Shown: positions 19,207 through 28,122, numbered from the stretch's first letter. The stretch is DNA of 35,780 nucleotides from Thermoplasmata archaeon (GCA_021794355.1 JAJYRA010000011.1:1-35780), one strand, 5' to 3'. Translations and numbers: made by a program. The notes: a model not told the origin generated them from the sequence alone.

Positions 19207-20436
19207 AGATGCCGTAGGAGCGTATCTCAATATACCAGCGACTCCGCCAAATGCCTTTTTGAGCGTGCTTCCTTCATCGCTCTCGTCTCCTATTATTTCC
19301 ACGGTCGCGCCAGATTCCTCAGCCATTTTGTATAATTTTGTTATGTAATCCTCCTCGTGATCCATTTCCATTGCAGCACCGCATTTGGGGCAGGTATTAT
19401 CTTCAGGCCTCTGCAAGAATTCCTGTTCGTACCCACAGGATGGACATTTGTAAAAATATTTTGTCTTGCGAATTCCATCTGACAGGAGCAGGAGATCAAG
19501 AGCTTTTCTTTCCAGTGCACTCTGTATCTCTACCTCACCATACACCGCAAGCCCACCGTCACCCTTTTTCAGTTCTCGCATAAACCTATTGACAAGATCC
19601 TTTTCCCTCGTGATCTGGAGATCCTTCATGGATTCGGATGCTTTTTCCACAAGTTCCCGTAATCCTGATTCGTCCGTGTAACCAACGTCAAAAAGATCGA
19701 CAACCTTTCTTGTTATGTCCTTGAACATGTATTCATTTTCGAAGAAGAAATTCTTTGTTGATCCGGGACCTCCAATGAAGATGCCTTTCATATCCCGGAT
19801 AATGGGCATAAAGGTGTTGTTAGCTATTTCTCCCATCTTTTTAAAGTATTCATTCGCCGTTATTTCAATTAGCCTCTCATATCGGCGTGATGATTGACCA
19901 CCCTGATGATGCTTGCTTGGAACCAGGGATTGCTCATTGGTTACCACCTGTATGTTGGTTCCATTGAGAAAACCTATGGTCGCCTCCTTCCTATCTATGA
20001 CGATCAAACCGTATATTTCCTTGGCCTTCAACTGTGCCATCAATGGCTCCGTGTAAAATTGTGAGTCACACTTATAAATGAAGGTCTGGATTGGTTCGGG
20101 AGGTTCAACTATCTGGCTGTACATCTCAGTCTGATCACCCCGCTTTTGAATGTGTCCTACAAAGAAAACCAGGCCAGTTTCCGGTGGCTGCTTGAAATAT
20201 TTAAGCTTGGACATGATGGACTCTATGGCACCCAGCACGTTTTTCCTGGTGGACTTGGACTTTATGTTGGCCGATGTTGAATATTCTTCCCTCAGGTACT
20301 GTACAACATCGTATATCATCTTATCTGGCGGAATATAAAGTGAAATAAGTTCTGTTCCCCTGCCCTTCAGCCCTTCAAGTTCTTCCAGGGCTTTCTTGAA
20401 TTCGTATCTTCTTAATTGCTTTTCATCCGCAGGCAT
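19198..20436 (-). CDS. prf1: Peptide chain release factor aRF1
   Basis: This 412-residue class I release factor recognises all three stop codons and triggers peptide release on the ribosome. The stop-codon-reading motif NIKS is at 57-60 and the catalytic GGQ at 179-181 ([15 protein letters not shown]). A C-terminal zinc-ribbon-like minidomain has C331, C334, C349 and C352. Length and motifs are complete. It has a bidirectional promoter with pyrH in a 37-bp gap. The 3' end overlaps the PRC-barrel gene by 9 bp in convergent orientation, so antisense contact between the mRNAs is expected. The release factor looks normal, with no sign of altered stop-codon recognition. Confidence 0.97.
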   Translation of the reverse strand: MPADEKQLRRYEFKKALEELEGLKGRGTELISLYIPPDKMIYDVVQYLREEYSTSANIKSKSTRKNVLGAIESIMSKLKYFKQPPETGLVFFVGHIQKRGDQTEMYSQIVEPPEPIQTFIYKCDSQFYTEPLMAQLKAKEIYGLIVIDRKEATIGFLNGTNIQVVTNEQSLVPSKHHQGGQSSRRYERLIEITANEYFKKMGEIANNTFMPIIRDMKGIFIGGPGSTKNFFFENEYMFKDITRKVVDLFDVGYTDESGLRELVEKASESMKDLQITREKDLVNRFMRELKKGDGGLAVYGEVEIQSALERKALDLLLLSDGIRKTKYFYKCPSCGYEQEFLQRPEDNTCPKCGAAMEMDHEEDYITKLYKMAEESGATVEIIGDESDEGSTLKKAFGGVAGILRYAPTASSL

Positions 20437-20473
20437 ATATGAGAAAATTTATAATACTATATAACTTTGATGA
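20437..20473. promoter_or_regulatory. 37-bp bidirectional promoter between aRF1 and UMP kinase genes
   Basis: The gap is almost wholly A/T and contains TTATAATACTATATAA (20449-20464). Read rightward, TTATAATA is 18-25 bases from the pyrH ATG. Read leftward, TTATATAGTATT is 17-28 bases from the aRF1 ATG. The two TATA elements therefore overlap, so the two transcripts probably compete for TBP. Both would be leaderless. Confidence 0.5.
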
Positions 20474-21163
20474 ATGAATTTCATGGAATCATTTGTAGTT
20501 TCCGTGGGAGGGTCGATGATCAACCCATCCACGGTGGATATAGAATATGTGAGAGAGTTTTCAAATATTATCAGGAATGTGAAGGCACCCAAGGTTGGCA
20601 TTGTGGTGGGTGGCGGCCAGACGGCAAGGAATTATGTGGGATCCATGAAGAATTTCACATCCAATGATTTTTTTCTGGATGAGATCGGTATAATGGCTAC
20701 CAGGATGAATGCAAAAATACTGAAAGCTTCCATAGGCAACCTTGCCAGGAAGATTCCTGAAGATATTAATGAAGCAATCGTCCAACTTTCAGAGGATGAC
20801 AGGGTAGTCATGGGTGGAACTGTCCCCGGTCACACCACCGATACTGTATCCGTACTCCTTGCAGAGGCTTTCGGGATAAAGAAGGTTTACAATCTTACTT
20901 CAGTGGATAGGGTATATGATGAGGATCCAAAGAAAAACCCCCATGCAAGGCCCATGGAAAAAATCGGCTATAAGGAAGCTTTTGCAATCTCATTGAAAAG
21001 TTATACCGGAGCCGGGAGTAACCAATTCATGGACTCAGTTTCCCTCCTGATTGCCATGAGATCTGGAATTGAGATAAACCTGATGCATGGCAAGGATCTG
21101 AATAATTTTGAAAATGCCCTAAATGGAAAAAAATTTGTTGGGACTAAAATTTTTGGGAATTAA
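20474..21163 (+). CDS. pyrH: UMP kinase (archaeal type)
   Basis: This 229-residue amino-acid-kinase-fold enzyme converts UMP to UDP with ATP in pyrimidine synthesis. Visible motifs are FVVSVGGSMINP (phosphate-binding start, 7-18), VVGGGQTARNY, GTVPGHTTDTVSVLLAE and YNLTSVDRVYDEDPKKNPHA, followed by a short C-terminus as in archaeal PyrH. ATG 20474 is at leaderless distance from the shared promoter. An internal ATG (20483, MESFVVSVGGS) is an alternative, and the ATG at 20470 is out of frame. The last 4 bases overlap the convergent korB gene. Confidence 0.95.
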   Translation: MNFMESFVVSVGGSMINPSTVDIEYVREFSNIIRNVKAPKVGIVVGGGQTARNYVGSMKNFTSNDFFLDEIGIMATRMNAKILKASIGNLARKIPEDINEAIVQLSEDDRVVMGGTVPGHTTDTVSVLLAEAFGIKKVYNLTSVDRVYDEDPKKNPHARPMEKIGYKEAFAISLKSYTGAGSNQFMDSVSLLIAMRSGIEINLMHGKDLNNFENALNGKKFVGTKIFGN

Positions 21164-22086
21164 CCTATGAGTCTATCTTCAAAGGTTTTCTCTGCATCCA
21201 CAACCGTGTAACCATCTGCCGAGGATATTCTCTGTTCAGCGGGAACGGTCTCAAAGTAGTTTGGAACGTTCTTGCTTATTCTCACAGGGAATGGGTCAAG
21301 GGCAGTGTTCCGGTAGAAGATTCCTGTTGGTATTTTATCTCCCCATTCCTGAGCTCTTGCCATGGACATTGCAAAAATACTGTCTGCATCTGCAATGTTC
21401 TCCTTTGAAACCAACGGATTCCAATTCTTATCGTCTTCCAGCTTGTAGACCCTCTCCTTGTACCATTCCATGGTGTTTATGTTGTTATATGTGGGGCATG
21501 GTTGCAGGATGTCGATTACAGCCGATCCTGGATGATTCATTGCCTTCTTGATGATTTCCTTCAACTGCTTCATGTCAAATGAAAATCCTCTTGCCACAAA
21601 ACTGTATCCAGAACTCAGGGCCAGTGCTATGGGGTTCAGTCTCGTGAAGATATTGGGTCTGGAAAGGCTCTTTGTCTTCTGCTCCAGTGGCATTGTGGGT
21701 GCTGCCTGACCTTTCGTCAACCCATACACCTCATTATCATATATCATTATGGTTAAACCACTGTTTCTTCTCCCCTCGGCAACCAGATGACCTACTCCTA
21801 TGCCCATCAGGTCTCCGTCACCACCGGTAACAACAACCTTCAGATTGGGATTGGATAGCTTTACTCCCGTTGCAAAGGGTATGGATCTTCCATGCAGTGT
21901 GTGAATTCCCCCCACATTTATGTAATGGGGAGTCTTTCCGGAGCATCCTATTCCAGATACCATAACCACACCAAGTGGATCAATATTCAATTCCGCCATG
22001 GATTGCTGTATGGATGTAAGGATTCCGAAATCCCCGCACCCAGGGCACCAGTCCACGGTCACGTCAGTCTTAAAATTATGCGCCAT
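21160..22086 (-). CDS. korB: 2-oxoacid:ferredoxin oxidoreductase, beta subunit
   Basis: This 308-residue beta subunit binds thiamine diphosphate and a [4Fe-4S] cluster. C14, C17 (WCPGCGDFG), C48 (GIGCSGKTPHY) and C197 (LQPCPTYNN) are the cluster ligands. GDGD (89-92) and the DNEVYGLTKGQ segment bind Mg-TPP. The two-subunit type converts pyruvate or 2-oxoglutarate plus CoA into acyl-CoA and reduces ferredoxin. ATG 22086 overlaps the end of korA by 11 bases, so the pair is translated from one mRNA. Substrate preference (pyruvate or 2-oxoglutarate) cannot be read from the sequence. Confidence 0.95.
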   Translation of the reverse strand: MAHNFKTDVTVDWCPGCGDFGILTSIQQSMAELNIDPLGVVMVSGIGCSGKTPHYINVGGIHTLHGRSIPFATGVKLSNPNLKVVVTGGDGDLMGIGVGHLVAEGRRNSGLTIMIYDNEVYGLTKGQAAPTMPLEQKTKSLSRPNIFTRLNPIALALSSGYSFVARGFSFDMKQLKEIIKKAMNHPGSAVIDILQPCPTYNNINTMEWYKERVYKLEDDKNWNPLVSKENIADADSIFAMSMARAQEWGDKIPTGIFYRNTALDPFPVRISKNVPNYFETVPAEQRISSADGYTVVDAEKTFEDRLIG

Positions 22087-23980
22087 GTTTTAACACCTTT
22101 TCTACTTTTTTCTCCTTGTTATTAATAATCTCTCTGGAAGCAGACAGAATTTCATCCTCTGTCATGTGTCTTCCATTATATTTCAATATCCTGTTTTCAA
22201 TCTTTATACCCGTCTTTCCCATAATTACCTCAGCCAGCTGTCCAAGGAAATTGCTTTCCACATCTATGACGATCTTTGCTTTGGAAAGAATGTCCGTTAC
22301 AAATTTCGTCGGGAATGGAATGAACATTTTCACATATAACAGATTTGCCTTGATACCTTCCTCTGCCAGAAGATCTATGACATCCAGTATGGGACCCTTC
22401 TGACTTCCCCATGTTACGAATGTGACCTCAGCATTTTTGTCACCGTAAAGGATTGCCTTATCCTCCAAAGGAATTTCAGAATCTGCAGTTTCAAGTTTGG
22501 TAAATCTCTTCACCATCATCCTGTCCCTTACATCAGAATCTTCAGTTACATGTCCCAGTTCATCGTGTTCATCCCCGGTCATCCAGAATATATCCTTTCC
22601 AAATGCCCCGAGATTGGATATGCCATTCTTCGTGTTCAGATCGTACCTCTTGAAGTTCAATCCATGGACTTCAAACTTCGTGGCATTTACAGGAACCTTT
22701 TTTCCGTCAATGCCTGAAATGAAGTCCGATGTGTTTGCCAGGTTCTTGTCTATCAAATGAATAATAGGCATCTGGTATCTCTGTGCATAGTTGAGTGCTT
22801 TCATTGAGTCATATATGCATTCCTCAACATCCCCTGAGGACATAACAATTCTTGGAAATTCTCCGTGTCCCGTGTTCATTGCAAACAGGAGATCGGATTG
22901 ACCGTTCCTTGTTGGAAGACCCGTACTGGGTCCACCTCTCTGATAGAGAGTAACGACTAGGGGCACTTCATCTGTTCCTGCAAAGGAGAAACCTTCTGCC
23001 ATTAAGGAAAATCCGGGACCACTGGTTGCTGTTGCCGTTCTTGTTCCTGTGAGTGCTGCCCCTATGGCCATTGTTATGGCAGAAATCTCATCTTCCGTCT
23101 GAACGACAACTATCCCTGCCTCCTTAAGCTTGGAAGCTTCTGAGTCCACCCACCTGATGTAATTGTGCTCCTCCATTATGGTACTTTCATCGCTGGCAGG
23201 CGTGATAGGATAGTAGGTTTGAAACCTGAGGCCACCCATCATTTTACCGATGGCTGCACCGTCGTTTCCTGTGAGCATATATCTCTTTGGATGGTCTATG
23301 TCAGGCAGTGTTTCACTTGCAAGCTTGTTCTGGGAGCAATAATCATAGGCAGCCTTCACTACCGCAATATTTTCTTCTATAATTTTGTCCTTTCCGGAGA
23401 AAACAAGCCTTATGCTTTCGTTCATATGCTTAATATTTACTCCGGATATGGCCAGCGTTAGAGCTGCTCCAAGGGTGTTGAAATATCTTGAGGGTACACC
23501 ACCGGAAATGGCCTGTTGAACAACGGAAGTGAAGGGTACGGCTATTGGTATGGCTCCCCTTGACTTCATCCATGCAATTGCCCCTGAAATGGTGTTAGGA
23601 TAGCTTTCCTCGGTTAAAGTCTCCTTTATCTTCAGTGCTGTATCCTTCATTATCATCCTTGCCTGTGATAACTCAGCCTTTTCGATGGCGCTGTCATAAA
23701 TAATCTTGGTTCCATGGCCCACATCTTCAAGATGCTCGAAGATGCTGTCCGGATCAAGCGCAACCAGAAAATCAATGGGGTATTTTAAGGATCTTGGTCT
23801 TTCATCTTTAATTCTAACGTGTGTATAACTGTGCCTTCCCTTGATGTTTGAATGATATTCCCTTACACCAAAAACGAAATAACCTGACTGTGCGAAGGCC
23901 CTGCTTATCATATTGGAGGATGTGTCTATTCCGCCACCCTGAGGGCCACCAACTGTAATGTTGATGTCAACTTTTGTCAT
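22076..23980 (-). CDS. korA: 2-oxoacid:ferredoxin oxidoreductase, alpha (fused gamma-alpha) subunit
   Basis: This 634-residue protein carries the gamma domain (1-190, starting with the glycine-rich VGGPQGGGIDT) fused to the alpha domain. The motif YPITP at 257-261 is the one used for 2-oxoacid binding in the Sulfolobus-type two-subunit enzyme. Other conserved stretches are TATATSGPGFSLMAEG and RGGPSTGLPTRNGQSDL. I chose ATG 23980 (MTKVDINITVGG); the longer frame from 24043 adds a lysine-rich stretch lying over the promoter. The TATA-like ATTTTAATTA (complement of 24001-24010) is 21-30 bases upstream. It is followed by korB with an 11-base overlap. Confidence 0.95.
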   Translation of the reverse strand: MTKVDINITVGGPQGGGIDTSSNMISRAFAQSGYFVFGVREYHSNIKGRHSYTHVRIKDERPRSLKYPIDFLVALDPDSIFEHLEDVGHGTKIIYDSAIEKAELSQARMIMKDTALKIKETLTEESYPNTISGAIAWMKSRGAIPIAVPFTSVVQQAISGGVPSRYFNTLGAALTLAISGVNIKHMNESIRLVFSGKDKIIEENIAVVKAAYDYCSQNKLASETLPDIDHPKRYMLTGNDGAAIGKMMGGLRFQTYYPITPASDESTIMEEHNYIRWVDSEASKLKEAGIVVVQTEDEISAITMAIGAALTGTRTATATSGPGFSLMAEGFSFAGTDEVPLVVTLYQRGGPSTGLPTRNGQSDLLFAMNTGHGEFPRIVMSSGDVEECIYDSMKALNYAQRYQMPIIHLIDKNLANTSDFISGIDGKKVPVNATKFEVHGLNFKRYDLNTKNGISNLGAFGKDIFWMTGDEHDELGHVTEDSDVRDRMMVKRFTKLETADSEIPLEDKAILYGDKNAEVTFVTWGSQKGPILDVIDLLAEEGIKANLLYVKMFIPFPTKFVTDILSKAKIVIDVESNFLGQLAEVIMGKTGIKIENRILKYNGRHMTEDEILSASREIINNKEKKVEKVLKHGA

Positions 23981-24105
23981 CAATATAGGATATTGATTCT
24001 TAATTAAAATAGTTTTCAAATGTAGTCTTTTCCTTTTTTTCATGAAGCTTCATAAAAATTGTCTGCTTCATAAAATAATTAACCTTTAATGTGATAGACC
24101 CTTTC

Positions 24106-24648
24106 ATGCTTATTGTAACAGGTATGCCAGGATCAGGCAAGGATGAATTTATCAAGGTTGCCAAAAAGCTGGGATGGGCAGATTATCACATGGGAGACAC
24201 CGTAAGGAAATATGCGGCGAGGAATAATATTGGAACGTCTGATAAGGAAATAGGGAGTTTTGCAAATCGTGAAAGGGAACTTTATGGCAAGGATATATGG
24301 GCTGTAAGATTAACTGAAAGCATAAAAGACGGTAGAAAGGTTATCATAGATGGACTGAGAAATATGGAAGAGTATAACTATTTCAAGAGCAGGTTTCCAG
24401 ATCTTGTGCTCATAGCAATACATACAGACAGGGATGAAAGAATGAAACGTATTAAGAGAAGAGGCAGACCGGATGATGCCCAGTATCTGGATCAACTCAT
24501 AAGCAGGGATGACAGGGAGTTGTCTTGGGGGATTGGAAATGCCATATCCCTGGCAGAGTATATGATCGTGAATGATTCAACCCTCGAAGATTTCAAGAAA
24601 AATGCAGAGGCTCTCCTTAAGAGAATTGAAAGGGAGAGATATTCCTGA
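24106..24648 (+). CDS. UPF0200 P-loop nucleotide kinase-like protein
   Basis: From ATG 24106 the protein has 180 residues and begins MLIVTGMPGSGKDEF, a Walker A P-loop (GMPGSGKD) typical of UPF0200 proteins related to dephospho-CoA/adenylate kinases. YHMGDTVRKYA, VIIDGLRNMEEY and HTDRDERMKRIKRRGRPDD follow, with the last segment resembling a lid region. The substrate is not established for the family. A TATA-like TAAAATAATT (24071-24080) is 26-35 bases upstream, which favours this ATG over the in-frame GTG at 24091. It converges on purQ with 4 bases between the stops. Confidence 0.88.
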   Translation: MLIVTGMPGSGKDEFIKVAKKLGWADYHMGDTVRKYAARNNIGTSDKEIGSFANRERELYGKDIWAVRLTESIKDGRKVIIDGLRNMEEYNYFKSRFPDLVLIAIHTDRDERMKRIKRRGRPDDAQYLDQLISRDDRELSWGIGNAISLAEYMIVNDSTLEDFKKNAEALLKRIERERYS

Positions 24649-24652
24649 TTGA

Positions 24653-25438
24653 TTATAGCTTCCTTGCATATTCGGATATGGCCTGGAAAAATAATTTTCC
24701 TATGGGAACCTTCTTCATCCTCCTTGCACCGCTTGAAAGCTGATATTCATAAGCAATTCTTTCCGGGTGTGGCATAAGGCCTAAAACATTCTCATATTCC
24801 CCTGATATTCCGGCTATATTTTCAGGAGAACCGTTGGGGTTCCATGGGTATCCAGATAGGGCACCTTCCGGATCAACATACCTGAAAAGTGTCCTGTTAT
24901 CCCCTATTACTTCGGATTTTACCCTTTCGTTTAAGAAACGTATTCTACCCTCTTTGTGGGCTACGGGTATTTCGTATATGGTGTCGACGGATATTTTTCC
25001 ATCAAAAATCTTGTTTTTGCCTGTATACTTTATCAACACTGTCCTGCATTCAAATTTACCACTTTCATTGACATCCAGGGCTATATCCCTTGATTCTCTC
25101 CTTGAGGATGTTAACCCCATCTCTGATAGTACCTGAAACCCATTGCATGTTCCCAAAATCGGCTTGCCATCCTCAACCATTTTATTGATTTTACTACCAG
25201 CTGCAGTTTTTAACCTTATGGCAAATATCACTCCTGCCCTTACATAGTCCCCGGCTGAAAACCCTCCCGGGATAAAAAGTACCTGAAAATCTTCCAGATC
25301 GATTTTTTTTGTTTCTATTTCGTGTAAATGCACATATTTAGGATTCAGTCCAGATTCCCGTAAAGACCTGAAAGCCTCTGAATCGTTATTGGTTCCTTCC
25401 ATCCTCAGTACTGCTGCATTAGGAAGATTGCTGTCCAA
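24653..25438 (-). CDS. purQ: Phosphoribosylformylglycinamidine synthase, glutaminase subunit PurQ
   Basis: This 261-residue class I glutamine amidotransferase supplies ammonia to PurL for purine synthesis. The triad is visible: nucleophile C98 (GTCNGFQ), and H224 and E226 (LMPHPER). LFIPGGFSAGDYVRAG and the N-terminal RMEGTNNDSE are family motifs. It begins at TTG 25438; the next in-frame ATG (25402) would remove the first beta-strand. A strong SD GGAGGT (complement of about 25448-25453) stands 9 bases before the TTG, inside the end of the L40e gene. The two genes form an operon with a 4-base gap. Confidence 0.95.
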   Translation of the reverse strand: MDSNLPNAAVLRMEGTNNDSEAFRSLRESGLNPKYVHLHEIETKKIDLEDFQVLFIPGGFSAGDYVRAGVIFAIRLKTAAGSKINKMVEDGKPILGTCNGFQVLSEMGLTSSRRESRDIALDVNESGKFECRTVLIKYTGKNKIFDGKISVDTIYEIPVAHKEGRIRFLNERVKSEVIGDNRTLFRYVDPEGALSGYPWNPNGSPENIAGISGEYENVLGLMPHPERIAYEYQLSSGARRMKKVPIGKLFFQAISEYARKL

Positions 25439-25442
25439 ATTA

Positions 25443-25592
25443 TTACTGACCTCCCCTTCTTTCCTTTGCCTTCATTCTCAGACCTGTATATCCACATTTT
25501 CTGCATTTGATTGCCTTTACTGAATTTCTGGCATCGCATCTCATGCATATTTTTTTATTCAACCTTCTCTCTATTGATTCTGCAAATGGCAT
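25443..25592 (-). CDS. rpl40e: Ribosomal protein L40e
   Basis: This 49-residue protein is a zinc-ribbon protein of the large ribosomal subunit. It reads [20 protein letters not shown] and continues to the second Cys pair KCRKCGY, ending KAKERRGGQ. Four zinc cysteines lie in CMRC and CRKC. Length (about 48-50) and basic composition fit archaeal L40e. ATG is at 25592, and a TATA-like GTTTATAAGT (complement of 25626-25635) lies 34-43 bases upstream. It is the first gene of an operon with purQ. It is too short for many ORF callers and easy to miss. Confidence 0.92.
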   Translation of the reverse strand: MPFAESIERRLNKKICMRCDARNSVKAIKCRKCGYTGLRMKAKERRGGQ

Positions 25593-25779
25593 TTTAATAA
25601 CCTGATAGACCCCCTATTCATATCAACTTATAAACTCTTTCTCAAATGTTATTCCTTAGTTATATTGCGTCAGAATAGTCTCAGAATTCCCGCCGCATTT
25701 CAAATAGTCATATCACAATTTATCCCGTAATTCTTATGATTTTTCATTAATTTGAATAGCTGATCAATATCTTAATGCC

Positions 25780-25809
25780 GTAGTGAAACACTTTTTTCTT
25801 TTTCACTAC
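25780..25809. repeat. Hairpin with 9-bp perfect stem
   Basis: GTAGTGAAA (25780-25788) and TTTCACTAC (25801-25809) flank a 12-base pyrimidine-rich loop. It lies about 190 bases upstream of L40e in non-coding sequence. It might be a terminator of a lost gene, a small RNA or a protein site. Poly-T within the loop makes a simple terminator unlikely. Confidence 0.45.
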
Positions 25810-25963
25810 AAGAAAACGGGTATATACGATGAAAAAGAACCTTATACACCTCTTAGGCGTAATATGTATCTTTGAAAAAAACTAAGTATATTTTGCCCCC
25901 ATATTTCGGAATTGCAGTCATTGACCTATGGCGGAAATTGATGGTTGATTCTTTCAGACCTTT

Positions 25964-26125
25964 CTAACTGGCATTACTCAAATTTCGCAAAGCATAGGCT
26001 TTATCCATCATTTCGTCATTGTACGTATTCTCAGCCAATGAATTACTGAGCTTTGTTTCTATTGCTTTATCAACCAGATTCAGAATATTCTTTCTCACTT
26101 TTACTCTTATGTTTTCTTGCAGTTG
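25964..26125 (-). pseudogene. Leftward coding-like remnant
   Basis: A 53-codon frame between stops reads RVKVRKNILNLVDKAIETKL, then SNSLAENTYNDEMMDKAYAL, ending with TAG at 25966-25964. Its amphipathic, charged composition is protein-like rather than random, but no ATG occurs before residue 41 and I do not recognise the family. Likely the tail of a decayed gene. Confidence 0.25.
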
Positions 26126-26242
26126 TTAGCGTAACTGGCAATTACGTAATACATTTTGATTGCTTCTGAATCCAGTATTTTCCGTAAGAAATGATACAAA
26201 ATATAATTATAGAGTCAACTGTATATAACCGCCATAGTGGGA

Positions 26243-26383
26243 ATGAGAAGATTCAAGAGAGGATTTCTAATAACCGCAAAAATGGAATCTTTCAATTCAT
26301 TGACTCTTGATGGAAAAGGTGTATCCGTCTGTGTTGGGAGAAACCTATCAGGTTGGTGTTCTCCAGAAAACCGGGGTTTTTAG
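26243..26383 (+). CDS. Candidate 46-residue microprotein
   Basis: ATG 26243 to TAG 26383, beginning MRRFKRGFLITAKMESF. A TATA-like TGTATATAACC (26219-26229) is 14-24 bases upstream, a little close for a leaderless start. It ends in RNLSGWCSPENRGF with two cysteines. No family recognised. It could equally be a transposon scrap. Confidence 0.22.
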   Translation: MRRFKRGFLITAKMESFNSLTLDGKGVSVCVGRNLSGWCSPENRGF

Positions 26384-26529
26384 AAATCGTCAGGAAATGT
26401 GGATGGCAGGAAATTCCTTAGTTCCATAGCTTTTTACCGGTGGTACCAAAATAGATCAACATTTGATTTAATCCCGTAAATAATGACTTGGAAATCCTAG
26501 CTAAACTCCATAAAAAAGAGGAGTTGTTA

Positions 26530-28122
26530 TCATATTATTCTTGGGACGACGATTTCAATCATTAACAGGACCAGAATGATCGTGGTCGTCAATGAAAGTA
26601 CACTGGCTATATTCTTTTCATCCCTGAAGTATTTAAATCGTTCCCTCCTGGATGCTATCATCAGGGTATCCCTTAAAAATTGGGCACCATCGAAAATGGC
26701 CAGAGGAAGGGCGTTGGTTATGGCCAGTAGGATATTTACCCAGAAGAGCCAGTAGATGGTGTTCACTGAGAACCAAAAAACAGTGTACCCCATTGGTACA
26801 GTGAAAAGATGGGCAAACCCAGATGGTACTGGAGAAAGCCCGTTGAAGGGCAGGGCAATCGTTTGAAGAACTCCCTGCGGACCAACCGAGTATGCACTGG
26901 ATCCAAAAACCAGAGATTTGAAATATCCCATTGTGGTTAGACCCAACCCACTGTACGTTATTCCCACACCTATGAAACTCTCGTTTTTCATGGCACTGGT
27001 TACAGCCGCTGGGTCCACCTTCTCATAGAAGGAATAGGTTGATCTTGTCGTAAATGATACTGTGCTTATGACAGGATTGTTCAAACCTGCAGAGAAATTC
27101 TCGATTCCAACGTGGATATCCGTTCCCGGTTTAGTTCTGTCAAGTACGTTTCCAAGGCTGGTTTCATTGTATATGGTCGTATTATCCACTGAAATTATAA
27201 AATCGCCTGCGCTTATATTTTTATAGGCAGGGTACCCTTTATAGGTTGAAACGACCTGAATTCCCGCTGGAGTTGTATAATTAATTATTTTTTGACCGTT
27301 ATAAAAAGAGGCGGTAACCAGAGTTCCGGGTACAATTGTGGAATTGGTAATGAGGGTTGAAAGATCATTTCCCTTGAGGTTCCCCATGGATATGAGCTCC
27401 GTCTCTGTAAGATTCTTGTGAAGGAGGGGAGAACCAGGACAGACTGTGTCCACGTATGCTCCCGGGTATGTTTGTACGGCAGCATGTGACATGGCCAGAG
27501 ATAGGAAAAGGAAACAGATTATGGCTATGACAAAATTGATCGCTATACCGGCACCAACAATTCTGCGTCTTATAACCGGAGTTGTTTCAGTAATTTCCTT
27601 TTCATCAGGTTCAACGAATGCACCTATGGGTACAACAAACAACATTAATCCCACGGAATTAACTTTAATTCCATGTTTTCTTGCAACAATTCCATGGAAC
27701 ATTTCATGTATAACAAGAGAGATTGCAAAGGCAATGAGACCATAAACAATGGGTATTTCAGGATCGATCCCGGGGAGAGCCAGGTATTCTGTCACAGGTA
27801 TATTTTGTTTAACTCTTACTGTAAGGGAAAGAATTGTTCCAAGGACTAGGAGAGAAATGCCCATTATGAAAAGGACGTAGACTATTGGCACAGAGAGTCT
27901 TGAAAACAACTTTGACTTGGATGTCCCCGCTATCCTGTCAAGAATCTTTCTGTTCTTTTTCACCTTTATGAGCAACAGTATACCGCCCATTGTCTGAAAA
28001 TGTTGACTCCTATTGATTGCCGGCCGCAGAACTATCATTAATAAGATCCAGATGAATACTATGAGTAAGCCAATTTCAAGGTAAGACATATTTCGAACTT
28101 CCAGAACCATGATGTCAATCAT
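26530..28122 (-). CDS. Membrane site-2 metalloprotease (M50 family)
   Basis: This 530-residue polytopic protein cleaves peptide bonds inside the membrane with zinc. HEMFH (139-143) is the HExxH zinc motif in a transmembrane helix. The third ligand motif is N470..P473..D478G (NALPLAIFDGAQ), equivalent to NxPxxxLDG. N-terminal hydrophobic segments lie at about 15-33, 78-102 and 124-145, one at 188-213, and three or more near the C-terminus. Between them is a large soluble insert (about 215-400), which faces outward and includes a PDZ-like part (YPAYKNISAGDFIISVDN). This insert has many N-glycosylation sequons (NLT, NST, NYT, NIS, NTT, NET, NFS). ATG 28122 is used; 28089 (MSYLEIGLL) is an alternative. 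It is monocistronic. Confidence 0.9.
   Translation of the reverse strand: MIDIMVLEVRNMSYLEIGLLIVFIWILLMIVLRPAINRSQHFQTMGGILLLIKVKKNRKILDRIAGTSKSKLFSRLSVPIVYVLFIMGISLLVLGTILSLTVRVKQNIPVTEYLALPGIDPEIPIVYGLIAFAISLVIHEMFHGIVARKHGIKVNSVGLMLFVVPIGAFVEPDEKEITETTPVIRRRIVGAGIAINFVIAIICFLFLSLAMSHAAVQTYPGAYVDTVCPGSPLLHKNLTETELISMGNLKGNDLSTLITNSTIVPGTLVTASFYNGQKIINYTTPAGIQVVSTYKGYPAYKNISAGDFIISVDNTTIYNETSLGNVLDRTKPGTDIHVGIENFSAGLNNPVISTVSFTTRSTYSFYEKVDPAAVTSAMKNESFIGVGITYSGLGLTTMGYFKSLVFGSSAYSVGPQGVLQTIALPFNGLSPVPSGFAHLFTVPMGYTVFWFSVNTIYWLFWVNILLAITNALPLAIFDGAQFLRDTLMIASRRERFKYFRDEKNIASVLSLTTTIILVLLMIEIVVPRII

Larger units (their letters stand above)
25593..26529. other. 0.94-kb stretch without a well-supported gene
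   Basis: Apart from the L40e promoter this region holds a strong hairpin (25780-25809), a leftward 53-codon remnant (25964-26125), a rightward 46-codon ORF (26243-26383) and a promoter-like repeat copy (26178-26234). It is A/T-rich and resembles a site of past insertions and decay. No RNA gene was recognised. Confidence 0.5.

Noticed and set aside
20467-20667. 66-codon ORF overlapping the pyrH start
   Set aside because: It is a frame shadow of pyrH without protein-like features.
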